From Nocardiopsis alborubida (GTDB lineage: Bacteria > Actinomycetota > Actinomycetes > Streptosporangiales > Streptosporangiaceae): DNA of 64,000 nt. The stretch covers positions 186,001 through 250,000 of the forward strand of contig NZ_JAAXPG010000006.1 in the NCBI RefSeq assembly GCF_012396365.1. Reading direction: 5' to 3'. The position numbers and the translations under genes are program-made. Under the pieces are notes generated by a model. The model ran no database searches and had not been told where the DNA came from. It saw only the letters and a program-made list of their open reading frames with translations. Shown here piece by piece: positions 11,419-20,721 of this stretch (its first letter is position 1; the number at the start of each line of letters is the position of its first letter).

Positions 11419-11654
11419 CCTTCGGATAGGCGTTCGTGTCGTGGACCTGCGGGGGAACGAGGGTCCCTCCAGGGTAGGTCCGCGCGGCGCGGTTCGCGCG
11501 CCGTCGGCCCGGGCCCGGTGCGGGTTCCTCGACGTAGCCCCTCGTTCCCTTTGACTCCCCGCGGGCGCGTGGAGTTCCGCCCGGGGTGCGGAACGGTGCG
11601 TGTGGGGTCGGACACGGCGCGAAGCGGCCGGTGCCGCCGCCCTCCGCGCGCCTC

Positions 11655-11795
11655 GGCGCCGCCCGCGCGGGGCCATGCCCCTGCCGCATGAGGTCCGGGC
11701 CTGCCCGAGGTATCCGGCGCCGCCCGCGCGGGGCAACGTCCCCACCGCACGAGGAGCCGTCCGAGGTCCTCAGTGCCGCCCGCGCGGGGCCACGC
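11655..11795. repeat. Imperfect tandem repeat, period about 56-61 bp, three units
   Basis: The core GCCGCCCGCGCGGGGC recurs with starts at about 11655, 11716 and 11772, each followed by a diverged spacer containing GCATGAGG or GCACGAGG and a CCGAGGT tail. The third unit overlaps the last codons and stop of the minus-strand DUF2470 gene, so the array looks like repeated duplication of that gene's 3' end. It lies in the 350-base gap between DUF2470 and the kinase gene (11419-11769); the rest of that gap shows no gene I can support. Confidence 0.6.
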
Positions 11796-12081
11796 CGAGC
11801 TTCTCGCAGGCCTCCTGGTACATGCGCACGACCTCGGTGCGGATCTGGGCGCGCTCGGTGAGCGGCCGCGCCCACGGCACGCGTACGGCGTGCTCGGTCC
11901 CGTCCGCGGTGACCGCGTAGTCGCCGCCGTCGCCGTCCAGGCCCGTCATGCGCGCGGCGGTGGCCTCGGGCCGACCGCCCAGCGCGCGGCAGATGAGCAG
12001 GGTGTCCTCGGGGTGGTCGTCGTTCATGTGGGCGGTGACGGCGGCGACGACCTCGGGGGAGAAGGGATTGGACGGGGACAC
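11770..12081 (-). CDS. DUF2470-domain protein
   Basis: A 103-residue protein that is almost entirely one DUF2470 domain: NPFSPEVVAAVTAHMNDDHPEDTLLICRA has the family's AHMNDDHxED signature, and YAVTADGTEHAVRVPWARPLTER and RTEVVRMYQEA follow. The same fold forms the C-terminal part of HugZ-like heme-binding proteins, where the His-rich MNDDH segment matters, but a free-standing domain has no assigned function that I know. GTG 12081 is well supported by AGGAGG five bases upstream. The 3' end is part of a tandem repeat array. Confidence 0.85.
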   Translation of the reverse strand: MSPSNPFSPEVVAAVTAHMNDDHPEDTLLICRALGGRPEATAARMTGLDGDGGDYAVTADGTEHAVRVPWARPLTERAQIRTEVVRMYQEACEKLGVAPRGRH

Positions 12082-12123
12082 GGGACCTCCTGGTCGGCGG
12101 GTGGCGCGCACGCGTGACACGAG

Positions 12124-12152
12124 CGGGGGGAGGGCTGTGCGCCCTCCCCCCG
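12124..12152 (-). terminator. Putative terminator of yceI (12-bp GC hairpin)
   Basis: CGGGGGGAGGGC and GCCCTCCCCCCG form a perfect 12-bp stem with a 5-base loop. It lies between the yceI stop (12278, minus strand) and the DUF2470 start (12081), so it probably ends the yceI transcript. There is no U-run, which is common for actinobacterial terminators. Confidence 0.55.
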
Positions 12153-12277
12153 CCGACGATATCCGAGCGGCCCGAAGGTGATGACGGTGTGTCGTCAAAA
12201 CTTCCGGGGGGCCGCTCCGCCCCGCCCGTTTCCCCGTCCCGCTCGGCCCGGAGTCCGCCCGGCCGTCACGGGTGCGC

Positions 12278-12820
12278 TCAGGCCTGGCGGGTGAACTCGG
12301 CGTCGATGTCGATGGTGATCTTGTCGCCGACGACCACGCCGCCGCCGTCCATCGGCATCTCGATGTCCACGCCGAACTCCTTGCGGCTGATCTGCGTGGA
12401 GCCGGTGAAGCCGGCGCGGTTGAGACCGTAGGGGTCGATGGTGGAGCCGTTGAACTCCAGCGCGATCTCGATGGGGCGGGTGTTGCCCTTGATGCTCAGC
12501 TCGCCCCGCAGGACGAAGTCCTCGCCCTTGGCGACGGCGCCGGTGGAGCGGAAGGTGAACTCCGGGTGCTCCTCGACGTTGAAGAAGTCGGCGGAGCGGA
12601 TGTGGTTGTCGCGGTCACCGTTGTCGGTGTTGATCGAGCTGGCGTCGATGGTGGCCTCGACGGACGCCTGGGTGGGGTCCTCGGGCACCGTCAGCGTGGC
12701 GTCGAACTTCTCGAACCGTCCGCGGACCTTGCTGACCATCATGTGGCGTACGGAGAAGCCGACCACGCTGTGGGCGGTGTCGATCTTCCAGGTTCCGGCC
12801 TGAAGTTCCTGCGCTGCCAT
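12278..12820 (-). CDS. YceI-family lipid-binding protein
   Basis: A 180-residue lipocalin-like barrel of the YceI family, which binds polyisoprenoids or other lipids. Diagnostic stretches are GTWKIDTAHSVVGFSVRHMM at the N-terminus, KVRGRFEKFDATL, SSINTDNGDRDNHIRSADFF, GELSIKGNTRPI and a C-terminal DKITIDIDAEF strand. No signal peptide is present, so it should be cytoplasmic, as for many actinobacterial members. ATG 12820 has GGGAGA upstream. It is divergent from a MarR regulator across 201 bases that include an 11-base palindrome, so regulation by that MarR protein is plausible. Confidence 0.92.
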   Translation of the reverse strand: MAAQELQAGTWKIDTAHSVVGFSVRHMMVSKVRGRFEKFDATLTVPEDPTQASVEATIDASSINTDNGDRDNHIRSADFFNVEEHPEFTFRSTGAVAKGEDFVLRGELSIKGNTRPIEIALEFNGSTIDPYGLNRAGFTGSTQISRKEFGVDIEMPMDGGGVVVGDKITIDIDAEFTRQA

Positions 12821-12888
12821 GGTGTCTCCCTGTCGGGTCGGCGGACCCGGGGTCGGGCCCATTCACTGAGGTGTAACAAGGTGTCCTA

Positions 12889-12899
12889 GAAGAATCTTC
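12889..12899. promoter_or_regulatory. Short palindrome in yceI/marR divergent region (possible operator)
   Basis: GAAGA-A-TCTTC is a perfect 5+5 inverted repeat, with a second GGAAGAGG half-site nearby at 12903-12910. It lies about 70 bases upstream of yceI and 120 bases upstream of the marR start. MarR-family proteins usually bind such short palindromes between divergent genes. The assignment is by position only. Confidence 0.35.
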
Positions 12900-13021
12900 C
12901 TTGGAAGAGGAGTTTAGGCAATGCCGGGCTCTCGTGCAAGGCGTTCTTCCGCCGCGCGCCGCCGTGGGACCCGGCGGTGTGGCGAGGCGGAGGTTTCGGA
13001 CACGCCGCTACGATGGGCCGC

Positions 13022-13483
13022 ATGGAGAACGCCGGGTGGCTCGACGTCGGAGAACAGCACGTCTGGCGCGGTTTCCTCAGGATGAACGCCTGGGTCTACG
13101 ACGAGCTGGAGAAGGACCTGAGAGCCCGTACCGGGCTCTCGCTCATCGAGTACGGCATCCTCGTGCACCTGTCCGAGGCCGAGGGGCGGCGCATGCGCAT
13201 GCGGGTGCTCGCCGACAGCGTCATCGTGTCCAAGAGCAGGCTCTCCCACCAGGTCGCACGGCTCGAACGCGGCGGCTACGTGCACAGGGAGCACTGCGAC
13301 GACGACCGCCGCGGGCTGTGGGCCGTGCTCAGCGATAAGGGCTCCCTCCTCCTGCGCCAGGCCGCGCCCGGACACGCCACGCGCGTGCGCTCGCTGATCT
13401 TCGACCGCCTCAGCGGGGAGCAGATCGCCCAGCTCGGTTCGATCATCGGGGCGCTGGAGGAGGGCGGGGCCGCGCGGGGGTGA
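13022..13483 (+). CDS. MarR-family transcriptional regulator
   Basis: A 153-residue winged-helix regulator. The MarR layout is clear: an N-terminal dimerisation helix (VWRGFLRMNAWVYDELEKDL), TGLSLIEYGILVHLSEA, the recognition helix region VIVSKSRLSHQVARLERGGYV, and the wing REHCDDDRRGLWAVLSDKG. A TACGAT hexamer at 13009-13014 ends seven bases before ATG 13022, and there is no ribosome site, so the mRNA is probably leaderless. It is divergent from yceI, its most likely target; it may also regulate itself. The ligand is unknown. Confidence 0.9.
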   Translation: MENAGWLDVGEQHVWRGFLRMNAWVYDELEKDLRARTGLSLIEYGILVHLSEAEGRRMRMRVLADSVIVSKSRLSHQVARLERGGYVHREHCDDDRRGLWAVLSDKGSLLLRQAAPGHATRVRSLIFDRLSGEQIAQLGSIIGALEEGGAARG

Positions 13484-13631
13484 GGGACCACGCGTGTCGT
13501 ACCCGCGGGTCCGAGCGTTTCGTGTGTCCGAATCCTCGGGGCGGGCCGGGGCCGGGTACGCGTCGCCCGATTGGCGCCGCTTCGCGCGTGCGCGATACGG
13601 GTCCCGCGCCCCACCGGTAGAGTCGGTGCAC

Positions 13632-14372
13632 GTGAGCAGACCATCCATCATCGGCGCCCAGAACTTCCGTGACGACGACGGCAGCGTCGATCCCGAGGTC
13701 GAGGCACGCCTGCGCGAACACGCGTCGGGTGAGACGGGCGACCGCCAGGTGCTGGCCGCGCTCAGCGGAACCCGCGTGCTCATCCCCGTGGTCGCCGTGG
13801 CCACCGAGACCGAGGAGGGCGCCGGCGGGCTCACCAGGGACAAGAACAGCGAGGTCGCCGTCCCGATCATGACCGGCAGGGACGGGCGGCGCGGCATGCT
13901 CGCCTTCACCTCCGTGGACGCGGTCCGCCGTTGGCGCGCGGACGCGCGCCCGGTCCCCTTCACCGTCAGGGACGCCTGCCAGGCGGCCCTGGAGGAGGAG
14001 GCGGACGCGCTGGTGCTCGACGTGGCCGGTCCCGTGCCCTACACCGTGCAGGGCCCCTTCCTGAGCATGCTCGCCGAGAACGGCGCCGTTCCCGAGCCCA
14101 AGGACGACCCGCAGGTCCTCGGGCTCATCTACCAGATCACCCGAGCCGAGCCCGGTATCGGGCGCGTCCGCATCCACCCCTCCGAGCGCGGCGAGATCGG
14201 CATCCGCCTCGAACTCGACGAGCGCGACGACGAGGTCCTGCGCCGCGTGGCCGAGAGGCTCACCGCCGAACTGCGGTACGTGCTGCCCGGGGGCATCGAA
14301 CTGAGCGCCGTCGTGCGCGCCCAGCGCGACGACGCGCCCCCGAACGGGCCCGGGGCCGCCGACCAGGGCTGA
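13632..14372 (+). CDS. SseB-family protein
   Basis: A 246-residue protein with an N-terminal SseB domain: LAALSGTRVLIPVVAV, KNSEVAVPIMTGRDGRRGMLAFTS and DACQAALEEEADALVLDVAGPV are typical. The C-terminal part (VGRVRIHPSERGEIGI and the LTAELRYVLPGGIEL segment) resembles the SseB C-terminal region. Despite the family name there is no type III secretion context here, and the function in actinobacteria is unknown. GTG 13632 has no ribosome site, but a TAGAGT hexamer ends eight bases before it, so a leaderless start is likely. Confidence 0.82.
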   Translation: MSRPSIIGAQNFRDDDGSVDPEVEARLREHASGETGDRQVLAALSGTRVLIPVVAVATETEEGAGGLTRDKNSEVAVPIMTGRDGRRGMLAFTSVDAVRRWRADARPVPFTVRDACQAALEEEADALVLDVAGPVPYTVQGPFLSMLAENGAVPEPKDDPQVLGLIYQITRAEPGIGRVRIHPSERGEIGIRLELDERDDEVLRRVAERLTAELRYVLPGGIELSAVVRAQRDDAPPNGPGAADQG

Positions 14373-14549
14373 CCCCGTCCCGGGAGCTTCCGGCCGGACC
14401 GCGGGCCCCGCGGGTCCCGTCCGCCGGGCGCCTTCGTCCCGTGTGTGCCCCGTGCGGGCGTGCGGTGCCACGGCGTTCGCGGGCGTGGGGTTTTCCACAG
14501 GCCGGACCGGGCGGTGTCGCCACGGGCCGCGGAAGGGTAGCTTCCCACC

Positions 14550-15536
14550 ATGCCCACCCCCTCGACACTCCTCCTCCACCCGCACCTGTGGACGGTCGCC
14601 GTCGCCGTCCTGCTCGCCCTGCTCGGAGTGGTGGTGGGCCAGCTCAACGGCCGCATCGTCCACCTCTTCGGCCCCGCCGGTCCGCAGCGGACACCCGCCT
14701 CCCGCGGTTCGCTCACACCCCGCGCCGACCGGCACGTCCAGCCCGCGCGCGACGACGCCACCACGGTCCCCGACGCCACGGTTCCCGACCCCGGCGAGGA
14801 CGTGCACGGCGAGCGCCGACTCCCGGCGGAGGACGACGAGGGCCCGCCGCCGCCCCGCTGTCCCCACTGCCGCGCCGAGCTGCGCTTCCTGCGCTGGTTC
14901 CCCGCCGTGGAGGCCCGGACGTTCCGAAGACGGGGGGCCTGCCCCCACTGCGAGCAGGTCATCCGATCCCACCCCGCGGTCGTTGCCATGACCGCCGCGC
15001 TCTTCGGCTGCGTCGGCCTGTGGGCCACCCTTCAACCCGACTGGGGCCCCTTCGGCGTGCTGGCCGTGCTCTGGCTGACCGCCGTCGGCGTGCTGCTGGC
15101 CGTCATCGACCTGCGGGTCATGCGCCTGCCCGACGCCGTCGTCCTCCCCGCCTACCCCGTCGCCGCGGCCCTGATCGGAATGGCCGTCCTGCTGCCCCCC
15201 GAGGGCCCCGACACCGGCCGGGCCTCCGGGGCGCTGGCCAGCATGGTCCTGGTCACGGTGCTGTACTGGCTGCTGTGGCGGGTGCACAGCGCGGGGCTGG
15301 GGTTCGGCGACGTCAAGCTCTCCGGGCTCACCGCGCTGTACGCGGGGTGGGCGGCGGGGACCTTCGGCGCGCTGGTCGCCGTGTTCTGGGCCTTCGCGGC
15401 CTTCTCCCTGGTGGGAATCGTGCTCATGGCGCTGCGAAGGCTCACCCGCAGGGACCCCTTCCCCCTCGGCCCGTTCATGCTCGCCGCCGCGCTGGCCACC
15501 GTCCTGGCTGGAGGAGCGCTGTTTCCACAACCCTGA
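14550..15536 (+). CDS. Prepilin peptidase, A24 family
   Basis: A membrane aspartyl protease (328 residues) that cleaves and often N-methylates type IV pilin-like precursors. A hydrophobic segment at about 13-30 is followed by a cytosolic domain with two CxxC pairs (Cys104/107 and Cys131/134), the zinc site of full-length enzymes, and then about six membrane segments. The two catalytic aspartates are visible: VIDLRVMRLPD (Asp187) and GFGDVKL (Asp254). A TAGCTT hexamer at 14538-14543 ends six bases before ATG 14550, suggesting a leaderless mRNA. No pilin genes are in the window. It precedes aroC by 45 bases. Confidence 0.92.
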   Translation: MPTPSTLLLHPHLWTVAVAVLLALLGVVVGQLNGRIVHLFGPAGPQRTPASRGSLTPRADRHVQPARDDATTVPDATVPDPGEDVHGERRLPAEDDEGPPPPRCPHCRAELRFLRWFPAVEARTFRRRGACPHCEQVIRSHPAVVAMTAALFGCVGLWATLQPDWGPFGVLAVLWLTAVGVLLAVIDLRVMRLPDAVVLPAYPVAAALIGMAVLLPPEGPDTGRASGALASMVLVTVLYWLLWRVHSAGLGFGDVKLSGLTALYAGWAAGTFGALVAVFWAFAAFSLVGIVLMALRRLTRRDPFPLGPFMLAAALATVLAGGALFPQP

Positions 15537-15581
15537 ACCCGGGGGCGCCACCGCACACCGATCCGTGAAAGGATCGTGCAC

Positions 15582-16763
15582 ATGTTGCGTTGGCTGACCG
15601 CGGGGGAGTCCCACGGACCCGCACTCGTCGCGATTCTGGAGGGCCTCCCGGCCGGTGTTTCCGTCACCTCTGACGACATCGCCGCCGCGTTGCTCCGCCG
15701 CCGCGCCGGGTACGGCCGGGGTGCCCGGATGAAGTTCGAGAAGGACCAGGTCTCCGTGATCGGGGGCATTCGCCACGGCCGCACCCAGGGGGGTCCGGTC
15801 GCGGTCGAGGTCGGGAACACCGAGTGGCCCAAGTGGGAGAAGGTGATGTCCCCCGACCCCGTGCCCGCCGAGGAACTGGAGAGCGTGGCGCGCAACGCGC
15901 CGCTCACCCGGCCCCGTCCCGGCCACGCCGACCTGGTCGGGATGCAGAAGTACGGCCACGAGGAGTCGCGGCCGATCCTGGAGCGCGCCAGCGCCCGCGA
16001 GACCGCCGCCCGCGTCGCGATCGGCGAGGTGGCGCGCCAGTTCTGCCGCCAGGCCCTGGGCGTGGAGATCCTGAGCCACGTGGTGTCCATGGGACCCGTG
16101 GCGGTGCCCGAGGACGCGCCGGAGCCGCGTCCGGAGGACCTGGCCGCGATCGACGCCGACCCCCTGCGCTGCTTCGACGCCCAGACCAGCGCCCGCATGG
16201 TCGAGGAGGTCGACGACACCAAGAAGTCCGGCGACACCCTCGGCGGCGTGGTCGAGGTGCTGGCCTACGGCCTGCCGCCCGGCCTGGGCAGCCACGTGCA
16301 CTGGGACCGGCGCCTGGACGCGCGCCTGGCCGGTGCGCTCATGGGCATCCAGGCGATCAAGGGCGTGGAGGTCGGCGACGGCTTCCGCACCGCCGCCCGC
16401 CGCGGTTCCGCCGCCCACGACGAGATCGAACCCGGTCCGGACGGCGTGCGCCGCCGCACCAACCGCGCCGGAGGCGTCGAGGGCGGTATGACCACCGGCG
16501 ACCCGCTGCGCGTGCGCGCGGCGATGAAGCCCATCGCGACGGTGCCCAGGGCGCTGGACACCATCGACGTCGAGACCGGCGAGCCCGCGCAGGCCAACCA
16601 CCAGCGCAGTGACGTCACCGCCGTCCCGGCCGCCGGTGTGGTCGCCGAGGCGATGGTCGCCCTGGTGCTCGCCGAGGCCGCCGTCGAGAAGTTCGGTGGC
16701 GACTCGGTCGCCGAGACGGCGCGCAACCTCAAGGGCTACCTGGACGCGCTGACCATCCGCTGA
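15582..16763 (+). CDS. aroC: Chorismate synthase
   Basis: Converts 5-enolpyruvylshikimate 3-phosphate to chorismate using reduced FMN, the last step of the shikimate pathway. At 393 residues it has the usual length. Signatures in order are [55 protein letters not shown] and [12 protein letters not shown], which hold the flavin- and phosphate-binding residues. AAAGGA lies eight bases before ATG 15582, which favours it over the in-frame GTG at 15576. aroK and aroB follow, after a 318-base gap with an unusual palindrome. Confidence 0.97.
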   Translation: MLRWLTAGESHGPALVAILEGLPAGVSVTSDDIAAALLRRRAGYGRGARMKFEKDQVSVIGGIRHGRTQGGPVAVEVGNTEWPKWEKVMSPDPVPAEELESVARNAPLTRPRPGHADLVGMQKYGHEESRPILERASARETAARVAIGEVARQFCRQALGVEILSHVVSMGPVAVPEDAPEPRPEDLAAIDADPLRCFDAQTSARMVEEVDDTKKSGDTLGGVVEVLAYGLPPGLGSHVHWDRRLDARLAGALMGIQAIKGVEVGDGFRTAARRGSAAHDEIEPGPDGVRRRTNRAGGVEGGMTTGDPLRVRAAMKPIATVPRALDTIDVETGEPAQANHQRSDVTAVPAAGVVAEAMVALVLAEAAVEKFGGDSVAETARNLKGYLDALTIR

Positions 16764-16800
16764 CCTTCGGTCCCCGACACGGGCGCCCCGCTGCCGGAGC

Positions 16801-16966
16801 GGTTGTCCACAGGGGCGTCTTCGGGGCTGGCGGGGCACGGACGGAAGGGACCACCCTGGGTTCGGGGGCGCACGACGCGCCTGTGAGCGACGAAGTCGCC
16901 CCCGAATCCGGGCACAGGGCGGGCCGAACACCCGCACCAGCGGCGTGGCCCGGCCTGTGGACAACC
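16801..16966. repeat. Concentric imperfect palindrome with DnaA-box-like ends
   Basis: GGTTGTCCACAGG (16801-16813) and its exact complement CCTGTGGACAACC (16954-16966) form an outer 13-bp inverted repeat. Inside it, TTCGGGGGCG (16861-16870) and CGCCCCCGAA (16897-16906) form a second one. Both pairs are centred on the same point, 16883.5. Partial symmetry exists between the arms (a GCTGG block). TTGTCCACA matches the actinobacterial DnaA-box pattern. This occupies about half of the 318-base aroC-aroK gap; no promoter or terminator stands out in the remainder. Confidence 0.75.
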
Positions 16967-17081
16967 TCCTCTCCCCGAACCCGGGTGTTCGAGGTCTGCT
17001 AGACAGGAAGACGCACGTAACAGGGCGGTACCCCCCGCGCACGCGGTGAAGGGACCCACGGATCACCTAGGCAGGCAGAGC

Positions 17082-18709
<1,628 letters not shown>

Positions 18710-18847
18710 ACTGCACACAGGCGACGTGCGCGCCGGTGCGCCCGGGGAGCTCCCCGAGGTGCCCGGGCCCGGCCCCACCGAACACCGACCGGCGCCCCCG
18801 CGTGGGCCGGTCTCCGACGTGTCAGACCCCTTGGAGAGACGACCGAA

Positions 18848-19408
18848 GTGGCCACGACGAACGACATCAAGAACGGCACGACCCTGCGGCTCGACGGCGT
18901 CCTCTGGAACGTCATGGAGTTCCAGCACGTCAAGCCGGGCAAGGGCGGCGCGTTCGTCCGTACCAAGCTGAAGAACGTCCTCACGGGCAAGATCGTCGAC
19001 AGGACCTTCAACGCCGGGTCCAAGGTCGAGTTCGCCAACGTCGACCGCCGCGAGATGGAGTACCTCTACCACGACGGCGAGTCCTTCATCTTCATGGACA
19101 CCGCCACCTACGACCAGATCCCGGTCTCGGAGGCCGTCGTGGGCGACGACAAGAACTTCATGCTCGAGAACACCAAGGCCACCGTGGCCACCAACGAGGG
19201 CAACCCCCTCTACATCGAGCTGCCCCCCGCCGTCGAGCTGGAGATCACCCAGACCGACCCGGGCGTCCAGGGCGACCGCTCCACCGGCGGCACCAAGCCC
19301 GCCGTCGTCCAGACCGGCGCCACCATCCAGGTGCCCCTGTTCATCACCACCGGCGAGCGCGTCAAGGTCGACACCCGCACGGGCGACTACCTCGGGCGAG
19401 TCAACTGA
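18848..19408 (+). CDS. efp: Translation elongation factor P
   Basis: Relieves ribosome stalling at polyproline motifs by binding between the P and E sites. At 186 residues it has the standard three beta-barrel domains. The tip loop reads KPGKGGAF with the key Lys at residue 32; from memory, many actinobacterial homologues have a second proline (PGKGP) where this one has Gly34. The C-terminal signature [15 protein letters not shown], then [24 protein letters not shown], is intact. GTG 18848 follows GAGAGACGACC. Its TGA overlaps the nusB ATG by one base. Confidence 0.97.
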   Translation: MATTNDIKNGTTLRLDGVLWNVMEFQHVKPGKGGAFVRTKLKNVLTGKIVDRTFNAGSKVEFANVDRREMEYLYHDGESFIFMDTATYDQIPVSEAVVGDDKNFMLENTKATVATNEGNPLYIELPPAVELEITQTDPGVQGDRSTGGTKPAVVQTGATIQVPLFITTGERVKVDTRTGDYLGRVN

Positions 19409-19821
19409 TGAGCGGAGCACGGCGCAAGGCGCGGCGGCGCGCGGTCGAGGTCCTCTACGAGGCCGAGGTGCGCGCCACCTCGGTGGAGGACGTCATCCGG
19501 CGCCGGCGGGCCCAACCCGAACCGCCGATCAACGACTTCACCGAGACTCTGGCCCGTTCGGTCGACGAGCGGCGCGAGCGCATCGACGAGCTCCTGGACA
19601 CCTACGCCATCGGCTGGACCCTGGAGCGCATGCCGGTCGTGGACCGCAACATCCTGCGGATGGGCGCCTACGAACTGCTGTGGGCCGACGACATCCCGGA
19701 CGGTGTGGCGATCGCCGAGGCGGTCGGCGTGGCCAAGGAGCTGTCCACCGACGAGTCCCCCAACTTCGTCAGCGGACTCCTGTCCAGGCTGATGGAGAAC
19801 AAGTCGACGCTCTCGCTCTAG
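19408..19821 (+). CDS. nusB: Transcription antitermination factor NusB
   Basis: RNA-binding, all-helical factor that with NusE/S10 joins the antitermination complex on rRNA operons. The 137-residue protein contains ARRRAVEVLYEAEVR at the N-terminus and, further on, WTLERMPVVDRNILRMGAYE and the C-terminal VAIAEAVGVAKELSTDESPNFVSGLLSRL, all diagnostic. Its ATG at 19408 uses the last base of the efp stop (TGATG), so translation is coupled. The efp-nusB pairing is conserved in actinobacteria. Confidence 0.96.
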   Translation: MSGARRKARRRAVEVLYEAEVRATSVEDVIRRRRAQPEPPINDFTETLARSVDERRERIDELLDTYAIGWTLERMPVVDRNILRMGAYELLWADDIPDGVAIAEAVGVAKELSTDESPNFVSGLLSRLMENKSTLSL

Positions 19822-19882
19822 GGGGTGTCGGCACATCGGCGCTCGGGGGACCGCCGGGGCAACGTGGATTGAGGGAACGCAG

Positions 19883-20671
19883 GTGACTGACAGGACCAGC
19901 GTGGCCGCGGGCGGCGGCCTCGGCGCGAGCGGGGCGACCGGACCGGGGAGGGCTGCCAACGCGGCCCGGACCGCGGTCGTGTGGGACGCCCTCGTCGGAC
20001 TGCTGGACCGGCTCGGGGACGGGCCCCTGGAGATCGTCGACGCGGGCGGGGGCACCGGCGGAGCCGCCGTCCCCCTGGCCGAACTCGGCCACCGGGTGAC
20101 CGTGGTCGAGCCCAGCCCCGACTCGCTCGCGGCCCTGGAGCGCCGCGCCGCGGAGCGGGGGGTGTCCGTGCGCGGGGTCCAGGGGGAGACCCGCGACCTG
20201 GCCTCCCTGTTCGCACCGGGCAGTGCCGACCTCGTCCTGGTGCACAACGTGCTGGAGTACGTCGACGACCCCGCCGCGGCGCTGCACGACGTGGTCGGCA
20301 CCACCCGTGAGGGCGGTGCGGTGAGCCTGCTGGTCACCAACGCCGTCGCCGGAGCCCTGCACCGCGCGCTGGCCGGGCACATCACCGAGGCCCACCACCT
20401 GCTCGGCGACCCCGACGGCCGCTGGGGCGAGGGGGACCCGATGCCGCGCCGTTTCACCCGTCAGCAGGTCCTGGAGCTGATCGGCCGGGCCGGACTGTCC
20501 GGGGAGAGCGTCCGCGGCGTCCGCGCCTTCGCCGACCTCGTGCCCGGGCACGCCTGGGAGGGCGACGCCCACGCCGGGCAGCACCTGGTGGAGCTGGAGA
20601 GGGCCGCCGCCGAGCACCCCGAGCTGATCGGCATCGCCACCCAGCTGCACGTCGTCGCGCACCGCTCCTGA
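19883..20671 (+). CDS. Class I SAM-dependent methyltransferase
   Basis: A 262-residue Rossmann-fold methyltransferase. Motif I is EIVDAGGGTGGAAVPLA, the acidic end of strand 2 is VVEPSPDSL, and motif IV is LVLVHNVLEYVDDP; a C-terminal FTRQQVLELIGRAGL helix resembles SmtA/CmoM-type enzymes. The substrate is unknown; a tRNA- or small-molecule-modifying role is possible. GTG 19883 is preceded by GAGGGAACGCAG. It lies 61 bases after nusB and may be read through from that operon. It ends 50 bases before dinB, which appears to have its own promoter. Confidence 0.85.
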   Translation: MTDRTSVAAGGGLGASGATGPGRAANAARTAVVWDALVGLLDRLGDGPLEIVDAGGGTGGAAVPLAELGHRVTVVEPSPDSLAALERRAAERGVSVRGVQGETRDLASLFAPGSADLVLVHNVLEYVDDPAAALHDVVGTTREGGAVSLLVTNAVAGALHRALAGHITEAHHLLGDPDGRWGEGDPMPRRFTRQQVLELIGRAGLSGESVRGVRAFADLVPGHAWEGDAHAGQHLVELERAAAEHPELIGIATQLHVVAHRS

Positions 20672-20709
20672 ACCCCGGTGCCGGGGGACGGGGTTCCCCC
20701 GGCACGGCA

Positions 20710-20715
20710 TAACCT
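20710..20715 (+). promoter_or_regulatory. -10 element of a leaderless dinB mRNA
   Basis: TAACCT ends six bases before ATG 20722, and there is no ribosome site in between, so transcription should begin at or next to the A of the start codon. No LexA-type box was recognised around it. Confidence 0.5.
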
Positions 20716-20721
20716 GGCTGT

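Noticed and set aside
13443..17066. A very long open frame on the minus strand opposite the sseB-like, peptidase and aroC genes
   Set aside because: High G+C leaves antisense frames open. The translation is low-complexity Gly/Arg/His-rich, and the plus strand carries well-recognised conserved proteins over the same bases.
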